This document shows, in pieces, positions 46,397 to 59,400 of a stretch of 64,000 nt of DNA (position 1 is the first letter of the stretch; each line of letters begins with the position of its first letter). The translations under genes were made by a program, and so were the position numbers. Location of the stretch: the NCBI GenBank assembly GCA_026125795.1, contig JAHCKM010000002.1, positions 434,001-498,000 of the forward strand, read 5' to 3'. Origin of the DNA: Burkholderiaceae bacterium. Lineage in GTDB: Bacteria > Pseudomonadota > Gammaproteobacteria > Burkholderiales > Burkholderiaceae_C. The notes beneath the pieces are model-generated. The model had not been told where the DNA came from. It did not search any database and was given only the letters and a program-made list of their open reading frames with translations.

Positions 46397-47590
46397 ATGC
46401 ACCGCAACCATGGCCAACCCGGATTCGGCGCCACGGTGGCGGCACTTGCAGCCGGGCAGATCCTGTCCTGGGCGGTGTTGTTCTATGCCTTCACGGCCTT
46501 CGTGCTGCCCATGCAGGCCGAGTTCGGCTGGGACAAGCCCACGCTGATGGGAGCCTTCACGCTCGGCCTGGCCGTCAACGGTGCCACCACCTACGCCGTG
46601 GGTGCCGCCATCGACCGCGGCCGCGGCCGCATGGTGATGGTCGGCGGTGCACTGCTCGCGGGGCTGGGATGCCTGGCGTGGAGCCGCATCAGCGCACCGT
46701 GGATGCTGTATGCGTGCTGGGCCGTGCTGGGCGTGGCGATGTCGGCCACGCTGTACGAGCCCGCGTTCATGCTCGTGACCAAGCGCTATCCGGAGCGCTT
46801 TCGCGATGCCATCACGCGACTCACGCTGGTGGGCGGCTTCGCGAGCACGCTGTGTTATCCGGCGGTGGCGTTGCTGATCGGCCAGCTCGGCTGGCGCGGC
46901 GCGCTGGTGGCGATGGGTCTCACGCTCGCGCTGGTGGTGGCGCCGCTGCATGCCTGGGCCTTGCGCGGGCCCACGCTGGTGGCGCCGGGCGCCGCCAGCG
47001 ACGCGCTGGCCGACATCACCCTGAACGAGGCGCTGCGCCACCGCGCGTTCTGGCTGCTGACGCTGACCTTCGCGCTGTACGCCTTCGTCTCGGCCGCGTT
47101 CTGGGCCCACGTGATGCCGGCGTTCGCCGCCAAGGGGTTCGGCCCGGCCGAGGCCACCGCGGTTCTGGTGTGGTTCGGCCCGGCGCAGGTGGCCGGGCGC
47201 TTCCTGCACGCGCTGGCCGGGCGCGGCGTGCGGCTGCGCGCGCTCGGTGTCACGGTGCTGCTGGCGGTGCCAGGGGCGCTGCTGCTGTTCGCGCTGGGCG
47301 GCACGCTGCCGGTGTTGATCGCCTTCGCGCTGTTGTTCGGTGTGGCCAACGGGCTGGTCACGATCGTGCGCGGCGGCCTCGTGCCGGAGTACTTTGGCCG
47401 CGCGCATATCGGCCGCATCAGCGGCGCGATGGCGGCGGTGGCGATGGGCACGCGGGCCGTGGCGCCCTGGGGCGCCGCGCTGGCACTGGTGGCGTTGGGT
47501 GACTACCGCCTGGTGATGCTGCTGCTGGCGGCGCTCGGCGTGGTGACGGTGGTGTCGTTCTGGCTGGCGCGCAAGCCCGCGCAGGACTGA
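46397..47590 (+). CDS. MFS transporter
   Basis: 397 residues, about 12 transmembrane helices. The loop between helices two and three reads GAAIDRGRGRMVM, a variant of the MFS signature, and the equivalent loop in the second half is GRFLHALAGRGVRLRA. The closest family appearance is the oxalate/formate antiporter-like or MCT-type group (GWDKPTLMGAFTLGLAVNG), so small organic acids are plausible substrates. It is divergent from the acyl-CoA dehydrogenase pair by 88 bp, which may link it to uptake of the acid those enzymes degrade. Confidence 0.85.
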   Translation: MHRNHGQPGFGATVAALAAGQILSWAVLFYAFTAFVLPMQAEFGWDKPTLMGAFTLGLAVNGATTYAVGAAIDRGRGRMVMVGGALLAGLGCLAWSRISAPWMLYACWAVLGVAMSATLYEPAFMLVTKRYPERFRDAITRLTLVGGFASTLCYPAVALLIGQLGWRGALVAMGLTLALVVAPLHAWALRGPTLVAPGAASDALADITLNEALRHRAFWLLTLTFALYAFVSAAFWAHVMPAFAAKGFGPAEATAVLVWFGPAQVAGRFLHALAGRGVRLRALGVTVLLAVPGALLLFALGGTLPVLIAFALLFGVANGLVTIVRGGLVPEYFGRAHIGRISGAMAAVAMGTRAVAPWGAALALVALGDYRLVMLLLAALGVVTVVSFWLARKPAQD

Positions 47591-47595
47591 AAGGC

Positions 47596-47625
47596 TTGAC
47601 GTTCGGGCTGCTGCGGATAGATACT
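47596..47625 (+). promoter_or_regulatory. dnaE2 promoter
   Basis: TTGACG (47596-47601) and GATACT (47620-47625) are 18 bp apart, a fair sigma-70 promoter. Its -10 is overlapped by the LexA box, so repressor binding would block polymerase directly. Confidence 0.55.
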
Positions 47626-47641
47626 GGACGAAAATACAGTA
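47622..47641. promoter_or_regulatory. LexA (SOS) box before dnaE2
   Basis: TACTGg-N8-ACAGTA matches the E. coli-type LexA palindrome in 11 of the 12 outer bases. It overlaps the -10 and start point and ends 8 bases before the dnaE2 ATG. Confidence 0.85.
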
Positions 47642-47649
47642 TATCCAGC

Positions 47650-50865
<3,216 letters not shown>

Positions 50866-50980
50866 CGTGGCGCAGCCGTCGATCTCCGGCGAAAGGGCTT
50901 CCGTGTACGGCGGGCCTGGGCATGAGCCATGTCGCCGCTAGACGAACGCGCAGTCCGCGTCAACGGGAAAACCATGACCC

Positions 50981-51008
50981 GTGAAGCGATGGTACGTGCC
51001 GATACAAT
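50981..51008 (+). promoter_or_regulatory. possible promoter of the type I secretion operon
   Basis: TACAAT at 51003-51008 is a good -10; the only -35 candidate, GTGAAG at 50981-50986 (16-bp spacing), is weak. The 220-bp gap between dnaE2 and the ABC transporter holds no other gene. Confidence 0.3.
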
Positions 51009-51085
51009 CCGCTCCGCTCGAATAAGAAGCTAGGCGCGCACGGTCACAGGCCGGCGCAGACTCAAACCGGCGGAAGGGGCTGGGC

Positions 51086-53257
51086 TTGAGAGGGAGCAGC
51101 AGGGAGGAACTGCGCCGCTGCATTCCGCAGCCGCAGATCATCTGGGCCTTGGGCTCGGTGTGCGCGCTGCTGCAGCGTCCGTTCGCCGTCGACCTGGTGG
51201 CGCGTGAGTTCCCGCCGCCGTGCGACCACGCCACACTGGTGCGCGCCGCCCGCGCGCTGGGCTTGCGAGTCAGGGCAATCCCGCTCGACCCCTGCCGCCT
51301 GGCTCGCCAAGTGCTGCCCCTGGTGGTTGCGCTGCAGCCGCGCACCGATCCTGACGAGCAGGGCCCGGCGCTGGGCCTGGTCACCGCTGCCGCCGAAGGC
51401 AAGGTGATCCTGTTCGAAGCCGGCAGCAACACGCCGCTGACGCTGACCACCGAGGAGTTCGCCGACCGCGCCGGGCGCGAGGCCTGGCTGATGGCGCCCG
51501 AGCGCGAGGCCGCCAACGACCCCGACGCCGCTGCCGGCACCATCCGACGCTTTGGCTTTGGATGGTTCGTGCCCGAGCTGCTCAAGCACCGCCGCGTCTG
51601 GCGCGACGTGCTGCTGGCCTCGCTGGCGCTGCAGCTGATCGCGCTGGCCACGCCGCTATTCACTCAGGCCATCATCGACAAGGTGGTGGTGCACCGCACG
51701 CAGAGCACGCTGATCGCGATTGCAGTGGCGATGGCGATCTTCATGGTCTTCTCCAGCCTGCTCACCTGGGTGCGCCAGTACCTGGTGATGCACACCGGCA
51801 ACCGGGTTGACGCCGTGCTCGGCGCGGCCGTGTGGGAACACCTGCTGCGGCTGCCGCCACGGTATTTTCAGCACCGGCCCACCGGCGTGATCGCCGCCCG
51901 GCTGCACGGCGTGGAGACCATCCGCGAGTTCGTTTCCGGCGCCGCGGTGAGCCTGGTGCTGGACCTGCCATTCCTGCTGATCTGCCTGGGCGTGATGCTG
52001 TGGTACAGCGTGCCGCTGACGGCCATCGCGCTCGGCATCCTGGCCGTGATCGCCATTGCGAGCTTCGTGGTGGCGCCGGTCTTCCAGGCGCGGCTGAACG
52101 AGCAGTTTCTGCTCGGCGCGCGCAACCAGGCCTTCGTGACCGAACACATCGCCGGGCTGGAGACGGTGAAGTCACTGCAGATGGAGCCGCAGCTGCGCAA
52201 GCGCTACAGCGAGTACCTGGCCACGTTTCTGCAGTCAGGCTTCAAGACCAAGCAGATTGCCAACACCTACAACGTGCTGGCCACCACGCTGGAGCAGGCG
52301 ATGACGCTGCTGATCCTGATGGTGGGCGCGTACACGGTGATGACCGAGCCCAGCTTCACCATTGGCATGCTGGTGGCGTTTCAGATGTTCGCCGGCAAGC
52401 TGAGCCAGCCGGTGCTGCGCATCGTGGGGCTGTGGACGCAGTTCCAGCAGGCCAGCTTGAGCGTGGCACGCCTGGGCGACGTGATGAACGCGCCGGCCGA
52501 GCCCTACAGCCTCACGCCGCAGCGCCAGCCCGACGGGCGCGGTCGCATCGAGATCAGCGACCTCGCGTTCCGCTACGGCGATGACCTGCCGCTGCTGTAC
52601 CAGGACCTCAGCCTCACCATCGAACCCGGCAAAGCGGTGGCGATCATGGGCGCGTCGGGCACCGGCAAAAGCACGCTGGCCAAGCTGCTGCTCGGCTTCT
52701 ACCAGCCCACCGCCGGGCAGATCCGGATCGATGGCGTGGACATCCGGCACCTCGCCGCCAACGAGCTGCGCAGCACCTTTGGCGTGGTGCCGCAGGAAAC
52801 CACGCTGTTCTCGGGCACCGTGCTGGCCAACCTCACGGCAGCCAACCCGGGAGCGACCTTCGAGCAGGCGGTGCAGGCCTGCAAGATGGCCGGCATCCAC
52901 ACCACCATCGAGGCGCTGCCCAAGGGATACCAGAGCGAAATCGGCGAGCGCGGCGCTGGGCTCTCGGGCGGGCAGAAGCAGCGGCTGGCGATCGCACGTG
53001 CATTGCTCAAGGGCCCACGCGTGCTGATCTTCGACGAGTCCACCTCGGCGCTCGATGCGGAAACGGCTGAGGCGTTCGCCAAGACCATCAACGGGCTGAA
53101 GGGCAGGGTGACGCTGCTGTTCATCGCGCACGCGTTGCCGCGTGGCTTGAAGATCGATGCGCTCCTCCAGATCGGGAAAGACGGGGTGCAGCAGTTGCGG
53201 GCGGTGGCGCCGGCGGCTCCGGGGCAGGCGATGAACGAGGGCGCGAGCGAGCGATGA
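51086..53257 (+). CDS. type I secretion ABC transporter with degenerate C39 domain (HlyB-like)
   Basis: 723 residues from a TTG at 51086 with AAGGGG upstream. The N-terminal 135 residues form a C39-like domain, but where proteolytic members have the catalytic Cys (DCGxxC) it reads ALGSVC, and no catalytic His is seen; this matches HlyB, whose domain binds the substrate without cutting it. Six transmembrane helices follow (about 150-430), then an ABC ATPase with Walker A GASGTGKST, signature LSGGQKQR, Walker B VLIFDEST and the switch His in FIAHAL. It should export the giant RTX protein encoded 3.2 kb downstream. HlyD and TolC partners are not in the window. The downstream glycosyltransferase overlaps it by 4 bases. 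Confidence 0.93.
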   Translation: MRGSSREELRRCIPQPQIIWALGSVCALLQRPFAVDLVAREFPPPCDHATLVRAARALGLRVRAIPLDPCRLARQVLPLVVALQPRTDPDEQGPALGLVTAAAEGKVILFEAGSNTPLTLTTEEFADRAGREAWLMAPEREAANDPDAAAGTIRRFGFGWFVPELLKHRRVWRDVLLASLALQLIALATPLFTQAIIDKVVVHRTQSTLIAIAVAMAIFMVFSSLLTWVRQYLVMHTGNRVDAVLGAAVWEHLLRLPPRYFQHRPTGVIAARLHGVETIREFVSGAAVSLVLDLPFLLICLGVMLWYSVPLTAIALGILAVIAIASFVVAPVFQARLNEQFLLGARNQAFVTEHIAGLETVKSLQMEPQLRKRYSEYLATFLQSGFKTKQIANTYNVLATTLEQAMTLLILMVGAYTVMTEPSFTIGMLVAFQMFAGKLSQPVLRIVGLWTQFQQASLSVARLGDVMNAPAEPYSLTPQRQPDGRGRIEISDLAFRYGDDLPLLYQDLSLTIEPGKAVAIMGASGTGKSTLAKLLLGFYQPTAGQIRIDGVDIRHLAANELRSTFGVVPQETTLFSGTVLANLTAANPGATFEQAVQACKMAGIHTTIEALPKGYQSEIGERGAGLSGGQKQRLAIARALLKGPRVLIFDESTSALDAETAEAFAKTINGLKGRVTLLFIAHALPRGLKIDALLQIGKDGVQQLRAVAPAAPGQAMNEGASER

Positions 53258-54486
53258 AGCTGCTCGTCGTCCACCAGAACTTTCCCGGCCAGTTTGGGCA
53301 CCTGGTCGAGGTCTGGGCTCGGCGCCCGGGTTGGGAGGTCCGCGCAATGGGCCGCGAGACGGCGCCAGGTCTGCCCGGCTTCGGCGGACTCGTGCGCTAC
53401 AAGCTCACGCGCCAGGGCCATGCACACCAGCATCCGTACCTGCGGCAGATGGAGGTGGCCGCGCTGCACGGCCAGGCGGCGGCTCGCGCCATGCTCGCGC
53501 TGCGACAGCGCAGCTACAAGCCCGACGTGATCGTCGGCCATCCCGGCTGGGGCGAGACGCTCTACGCGAAAGACGTGTTCCCCGACGCGCGGCTCGTGCA
53601 CCTGTGCGAGTGGTACTACCACGCCGAGGGCGCCGATCTGGGCTTCGACCCCGAGTTCCCGCCCAGCTTCGACGACCGCGCGCGCATCCGAACCTGGAAC
53701 GCGCTGCATACGCTCAACCTGACGAACTGCGACGCGGCGGTGAGTCCCACGCGCTGGCAGCGGAGCCGGCATCCGGAGATCTTTTATTCCAAGATCGCCG
53801 TGCAGCACGAGGGCATCGCCACGCGCACGTTGCGGCCCGACGCCAATGCCACGATCAAGACACCGAGCGGTGCGATGCTGAAGGCGGGCGACCCGGTGAT
53901 CACGTACGTCGCGCGCAACCTCGAGCCTTATCGAGGATTCCACGTGTTCATGCGGGCGCTCGAGCAGATCCAGCGTGCGCATCCGCGCTGCCATGCGGTG
54001 ATCGTGGGCGGCGATGGCGTCAGCTACGGCAAGCGTCCCAAGGGCTCGGCCAACTGGCGCGAGCATTTGCTGCGCGAGGTGTCGCTGGACGCGACGCGGA
54101 CGCACTTCGTGGGAAGGCTCCCGCGAGCGCAGTACCTGCGTGTGCTGCAGGCATCGGCGGCGCACGTGTACCTGACCTATCCGTTCGTGCTGAGCTGGTC
54201 ACTGCTCGAGGCCATGGCGTGCGGCGCGCCGGTGATCGCCTCCGACACGGCACCGGTCCGCGAAGTCATCCGGGATGGCGACAACGGCAGGCTGGTGGAT
54301 TTCTTCGATGTTCGGGCACTCGTGACCAGGACGCTCGAAGCGCTGGACGCTTGCGCAACGCCATCGAAACTGAGGACGCAGGCGCTTCGTGATGCGCAGG
54401 ACTACAGCCACGAGGCGGGCCTGGCAGGCTACGACCGCCTGGTGGCCGGTGCTGTGTCGCCCAGCGTGCAGAGGGAGGCAGCATGA
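53254..54486 (+). CDS. GT4-type glycosyltransferase
   Basis: 410 residues, GT-B fold. The N-terminus MKLLVVHQNFPGQFGHL is typical of a GT4 subgroup; the donor-binding half has VARNLEPYRGFHVFMRAL, HFVGRLP and SWSLLEAMACGAPVIASD with the E-x7-E type acidic pair. No transmembrane helix. The start overlaps the ABC transporter stop (ATGA) and its own stop overlaps the next glycosyltransferase (ATGA), so three proteins are translated as a unit. It may glycosylate the exported RTX protein, or build a surface glycan; gene order favours a shared pathway but does not show the acceptor. Confidence 0.85.
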   Translation: MKLLVVHQNFPGQFGHLVEVWARRPGWEVRAMGRETAPGLPGFGGLVRYKLTRQGHAHQHPYLRQMEVAALHGQAAARAMLALRQRSYKPDVIVGHPGWGETLYAKDVFPDARLVHLCEWYYHAEGADLGFDPEFPPSFDDRARIRTWNALHTLNLTNCDAAVSPTRWQRSRHPEIFYSKIAVQHEGIATRTLRPDANATIKTPSGAMLKAGDPVITYVARNLEPYRGFHVFMRALEQIQRAHPRCHAVIVGGDGVSYGKRPKGSANWREHLLREVSLDATRTHFVGRLPRAQYLRVLQASAAHVYLTYPFVLSWSLLEAMACGAPVIASDTAPVREVIRDGDNGRLVDFFDVRALVTRTLEALDACATPSKLRTQALRDAQDYSHEAGLAGYDRLVAGAVSPSVQREAA

Positions 54487-55625
54487 GCGGTCTGCGTGTG
54501 CTGCTTGCATGGGAACTCGGCGGCAACCTCGGCCACCTGGCGCGCATGCTGGCTCTCGCGCAGAAGATCGAGGACGCCGGCCACGAGCCCGTGTGGGCTC
54601 TGCCGGCGCACGCGATGCAATCGCACTGGCTGCGTGAAGTGACGCACAGGCGTGTGCAGGTGCCCGACCCGGTGGTTGTCTCCGACCGAGTCGACCTGCT
54701 CTCGTACGCGAGCATCTTGATCAACGTGGGCTTCGGCAATCCGGCCGGTGTGGCCCAGGCGGTGGTGCGGTGGCGGGCCATGCACGAGCAGGTTCGCCCT
54801 GATCGCATAGTGCTCGACACCGCACCGATGGCGCAGCTCGCGGCCTGCCTGTACCGCTGGCCGGCGATCCGCATCAGCAACGGCTTCGACTGCCCGCCTG
54901 CAAGCTGCCCGAGTTTTGGTATTGGCATGCGCGGGCCGTACGTCGAGCGGTTGAATGCGGCACATGTGGCGAAGGTCGAGGACGGCCTGGCGCGGACGGC
55001 GTCGATGCTGGGGATCCGCAGACCACCGACGCTCGCGCAGTATCTGACGTACCCCCGCCGCTACTTTGACTGTGTGCCGCAGACCGATCCGTATGGCGCA
55101 CGGGACGATGTCACTTACGTTGGCCCGCTCAACGCATTGCCCGGATGCTTGCCACCCGAATGGCCCGAGGTCGGAGGCGCTGACGGCCCGCGAGTCTTCG
55201 CATACCTGCGCGGAGGGCCGCTGGCGGGTGCGCTGTTGAACGCGCTTGGGGACCTCGGCGCGCGGGTGCTTTGTGTATCGAGCGGACATTCACCCGACGT
55301 GGCGGTCGCGCATAACGGCCATGTGCGGGTGACGCGTCATCCGGTCGACCTGCAGACCTCTGCGCGTGAATCCGACCTCGTGGTCAGCTACGCACCGCTC
55401 GGGCTGCTCACGCAAGCGTGCATTGCGGGTGTGCCACAGCTGCTGGCGCCTACGGATACGGAGAAGATGGTGGCTGCCCAGCGCATCACGACGGCCGGTC
55501 GGGGCGTGCAAGTGCGACGGGCGGATCGAGTGTTACAGGCGTTGGCGGCCGTTAGGCACATCGGTATCGCGCCGGTGGCGTGGGTCGGAGCGCCGGAAGG
55601 GTGGCTGGAAGAAGCACTGACGTGA
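54483..55625 (+). CDS. GT1/UGT-like glycosyltransferase
   Basis: 380 residues. A GT-B glycosyltransferase of the macroside/UDP-glucuronosyltransferase type: the N-terminal glycine loop WELGGNLGHLARMLALA fits acceptor binding, and the C-terminal LLTQACIAGVPQLLAPTDTEK resembles the UGT donor motif although its usual HxG is replaced (SYAPLGLL). The missing HxG His may reduce or change donor use. It overlaps the GT4 gene by 4 bases. An 80-bp gap follows before the lipoprotein gene. It is the last high-GC gene before the composition drops. Confidence 0.72.
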   Translation: MSGLRVLLAWELGGNLGHLARMLALAQKIEDAGHEPVWALPAHAMQSHWLREVTHRRVQVPDPVVVSDRVDLLSYASILINVGFGNPAGVAQAVVRWRAMHEQVRPDRIVLDTAPMAQLAACLYRWPAIRISNGFDCPPASCPSFGIGMRGPYVERLNAAHVAKVEDGLARTASMLGIRRPPTLAQYLTYPRRYFDCVPQTDPYGARDDVTYVGPLNALPGCLPPEWPEVGGADGPRVFAYLRGGPLAGALLNALGDLGARVLCVSSGHSPDVAVAHNGHVRVTRHPVDLQTSARESDLVVSYAPLGLLTQACIAGVPQLLAPTDTEKMVAAQRITTAGRGVQVRRADRVLQALAAVRHIGIAPVAWVGAPEGWLEEALT

Positions 55626-55705
55626 AGGCGGGAACGGCGTGCACCGAGAGGCCGTTCGAGCCCAGGCGCGTCCATCTGCCACAGATTCCTCTCACTAGGA
55701 AGACC

Positions 55706-56461
55706 ATGCACTCTTGGACCAGATTTCGGAATGTCGGCTTCGCCATGGTTCGCGAAGAACTAACTTCCTTGGTAGACGCATTGACGGCAACAGGCTCGGA
55801 GCGAGTGCACGCTAAACAAGGTTTGCCACTAAAGACGGTGCTTGGGCTTTTAGTGACGCTCGCCGTGGCCGGATGTGATCGCGGCGTAACCGACGTATTC
55901 GGCGTTGCCGCTTCGAGGCCTCCATGCAAGACGGACGTGGCCGACTGGACAGAGGAAGTCAGGCTGCACGATGGCCAGATGATCACCGTTTGGCGCAAGG
56001 CAGTGGCGTGCAGAGGCGGTTTCCCCAATGCAACGCGAGGTCGCGACATCGAGTTCGAGTTTAGGTATCCGCCGATGAAGGTGGAGTGGAAGGGGGCGGT
56101 CTCAGAGCACTGGAACCGTGATCCTGTGTCCTTTGACATCATCGACGGCGCGCCCTTCTTGGCCCTCTATGTGAGAGACCGCGAGTACTGCCGCAATCGA
56201 GACGAGAACGACTACATCGCGCAGTTCCTCCGCTGGGTCGATGGCCGCTGGGTCGAAGTGCCGCAGGCGCAGTTCCCGGTGGATCGAGCGCTGATGAACC
56301 TCTCGGGGAACTACTGGGGCCATACAGCCAAAGATGACTTCAAGGGCCTCATTCGCTGGGACAGCAAACCTCTGCGAGGCGGCGACGTCGACAGGAATCC
56401 CGACACTGTCAAATCGTACTTCGAGCGCGGGCAGAGGTTCTGCAGCCGCTTCAACAAGTGA
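55706..56461 (+). CDS. putative lipoprotein of unknown function
   Basis: 251 residues from the ATG at 55706 (TAGGAAGA upstream), but a lipoprotein signal lies well inside: KTVLGLLVTLAVAGC, with Cys at residue 57. Either an internal start (for example a TTG near 55826) is used, or the long N-terminus is real. The rest is hydrophilic with aromatic-rich segments (GNYWGHTAKDDFKGLIRWD). I do not recognise the family. Local GC is 52-55% against about 70% in neighbours, implying recent acquisition. Next to a lipase-headed exoprotein, a protective or anchoring lipoprotein is a reasonable guess, as lipase effectors often have cognate lipoproteins. Confidence 0.55.
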   Translation: MHSWTRFRNVGFAMVREELTSLVDALTATGSERVHAKQGLPLKTVLGLLVTLAVAGCDRGVTDVFGVAASRPPCKTDVADWTEEVRLHDGQMITVWRKAVACRGGFPNATRGRDIEFEFRYPPMKVEWKGAVSEHWNRDPVSFDIIDGAPFLALYVRDREYCRNRDENDYIAQFLRWVDGRWVEVPQAQFPVDRALMNLSGNYWGHTAKDDFKGLIRWDSKPLRGGDVDRNPDTVKSYFERGQRFCSRFNK

Positions 56462-56482
56462 GTTGGACAATTTGGAGGAATT

Positions 56483-59400
56483 ATGGCAACGACACTGGAG
56501 TGCGCCCTTCTCGCAGCGAACGTCTATGGAACTTCAATCTTAGTGCGTAGCGAGCAGAACACGCTACCCATCCCAGACGGCTGGACTGCGATCGGTGCCG
56601 GTGTCGTGCTGCCTGACGGTTTCATGGCGCGCGCGTATAAGCGAGGGGATGAGATCGTAGTCTCCTACGCCGGTACAACGGACGAGGACATCTTGGACTG
56701 GCTGACTGGCAATGTGCCCGCAGCTACGGCCGTGGCGCTGGCTCCACAGGTACTTGATGCGGCCAAGTTCTATCTCGATGTGCTTGCTGCGAATCCCACT
56801 GCGGAAATCAGTTTCACCGGGCACTCGCTCGGCGGGGGCCTGGCATCGCTGATGTCCGTCTTCTTCGACAGGCAGGCAACCGTCTTCGACGAAGCGCCGT
56901 TTCAGAAGAGCGCCGACTCGTCGACGATCGTCGCGGTACTCAAAGCGGCGATCGGTGCCATGGGCTACGTCTTGCCCACAGCGTTTGACGAGTACGTGGC
57001 ACTCGACCCAAGTGGTGCCCTGATACCCAGTCCCACCCGGTTGGCGCGTCAAGGCAATGTCGACCAGATCTACGTAAAGGGTGAAGCGCTTTCGCTCGCC
57101 AGTACGGCGGTGACCAACTACGTGTCCGCCGTACTAGGTATCGTGGATCCCGCGCTTTGGTTGTTGGGCGTCGGTATAGACAAGGTTAAGGGCAGCGAAC
57201 GGATGCTCGATCCGAAGTCGCAGACGATGCTGGGTTGGGGGCCTGCCGGCGTCCCGCTCGTTTCAGGAGACCCCGTTGCGCTGCACTCGATATCACTTCT
57301 CTCCGGCTTCTTGGGGTCCCCCCAGTTTCTTGCTACCGTCCAAGGGCATCCTGAACTGTTACCCAGGCTGTTCGCGGGGATCTTTCAGAACAACCCGAAG
57401 AGCGATCAAGCCAACCTCGTTGACCTGCTGGTGCAGCGCGAGTACCGAGGCGAGGGCAGCCTTGCTGCGTTGTCCACAGACGTGGACAAGATCGATCTGA
57501 AGAGCGGGTTGACCAGCATTACTCAACTGCCTGGCGGATCAGGCTCACAAACGGCAATGAACGTGGCGGCCATTCTGGTCGACGCTGTGCTCGCTGGCCT
57601 CTACGAACAAGGCAGAGACCGCGCGCCATTGCAGTCCGGCCTGGCGCAATTTCAGACGGTGCTGCGCGGCACTGCGGGCGGCCTCACAGTGGACGCGCTG
57701 TCGCTCGGGGCGAAATCCGACGCGGTTGAGCGGGACCTTGGCGCACTGCTCGATGCGTTGCTTGGGGACAGCCTGATTGGTGCAGTTTTCGCAAAACAGG
57801 CTCGCTGGACCGTCCAAAACGGAAGTGCGGCGCTGAGGGCTGAGTCGACAGTGGACGGTCGAGCGGACGTGATGCTCGGCTACACCGGCAGCGACTCGAT
57901 GGACGGTGGCGCGGGGGACGACATCCTGGTGGGCTATGGAGGTAGCGACACCCTCAAAGGCGGCGCAGGCCTCGACTTCCTCTACGGCGGCGATGGAAAC
58001 GACACGCTCGACGGCGGAGACAACTCCGACTGGCTCACAGGAGGGCAGGGCGACGACACCTACCAGTTCTTCGGCAGCTTCGGCCATGACATCGTCGAAG
58101 ACAGTGATGGGCAAGGCACGATTGAGGTCGATGGCATACAGTTGACAGGTGGCAAGAAAATCCAGAATGGTGTCTACAAAGACGATGCAACCGGCTGGAC
58201 ATACGCCGTGCTGGGTGGTGATCTGATCGTTCGCAAGGACGGGAGCACGAACCAGATTCAGATCAAGGACTGGACGCCGACCCAGAACCTGGGAATGACA
58301 TTCGACGACACCGTCGCGGCGCCGGAGACCAGCAACACCTTCAACGGCGACTTCAGGAAGGCGACAGATCCGGAAGGCACGCACTACACCATCAGCGATG
58401 GCAACTATGTGAGCGCCGGCGCGCAAGCGGGCGCTCCTGATCTCATCGCCGGCACCGCTGCCGGCGACAGCATCATGGGGCTGGGCGGGGATGACGCGCT
58501 CCTTGGCCGTGCGGGCGATGACTATGTCGACGGCGGCAGCGGCAATGATGTGCTGCAAGGCGGCCTGGGCGCCGACACGCTGATTGGCGGCGACGGCGTG
58601 GACATCGTCTACGGTTCCAGTACCGGCTCGCTCAACGCTCCCACTGACACGGACTTCACACCGCCTTCACCGACCCTGCCGATCGTCCTTGGTCAGGGCT
58701 TCAACTGGGTCTACGAGTCGTCCGGACCTGACGCTGACGGATACCAGCGCGGCATCCTCAGCAACATCGTCACCCGGGACGAGCAGTTCGGCGATGACGG
58801 CAACGTGATCGATGCCGGTGCGGGCGACGACGTCGTGTTCGCCGGTACCGGCAACGACTTCGTCAGCGCTGGCGCTGGCGTCGACAACGTCTACGGCATG
58901 GGTGGCAGCGATGCCATGTCGGGCGACGAGGGCAACGACCGGATCTACGGCGATGGCCCGAACGATCCCACGCTGGTCGTCTATGCGGCGCCGGCCGACC
59001 ACGGCGCCGACGTGATCGACGGTGGCGCAGGCAACGACCTGCTCATCGGTCAGGGGCAGGATGATGCGCTCTACGGCAGCAGCGACAGCGATACGCTGTA
59101 CGGCGACGACCGTGACAACGAAAACACGCCGCCCGATGTGCATGGTGTCGACTATCTCGATGGAGGCGACGGCAACGACAGGCTGATCGGTGGTGGACGT
59201 GACGACGATCTCTGGGGTGGCGAGGGCAACGACAGTCTGTGGGGTGATGCGGGTGCGGTCTCGACGACCGCCGCTTCCTACCTGCAGCCTTCGCATCACG
59301 GCGATGACTACCTCGATGGCGAAGGCGGCAATGACTATCTGCAAGGAGAGGGCGGCGACGACACCCTCTTCGGCGGCCAGGGCGCCGACACATTGATCGG

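Noticed and set aside
51086-51490. Bacteriocin-type C39 leader peptidase activity of the ABC transporter.
   Set aside because: The catalytic Cys position reads Leu (ALGSVC) and the His is missing, so the domain is a substrate-binding relic.
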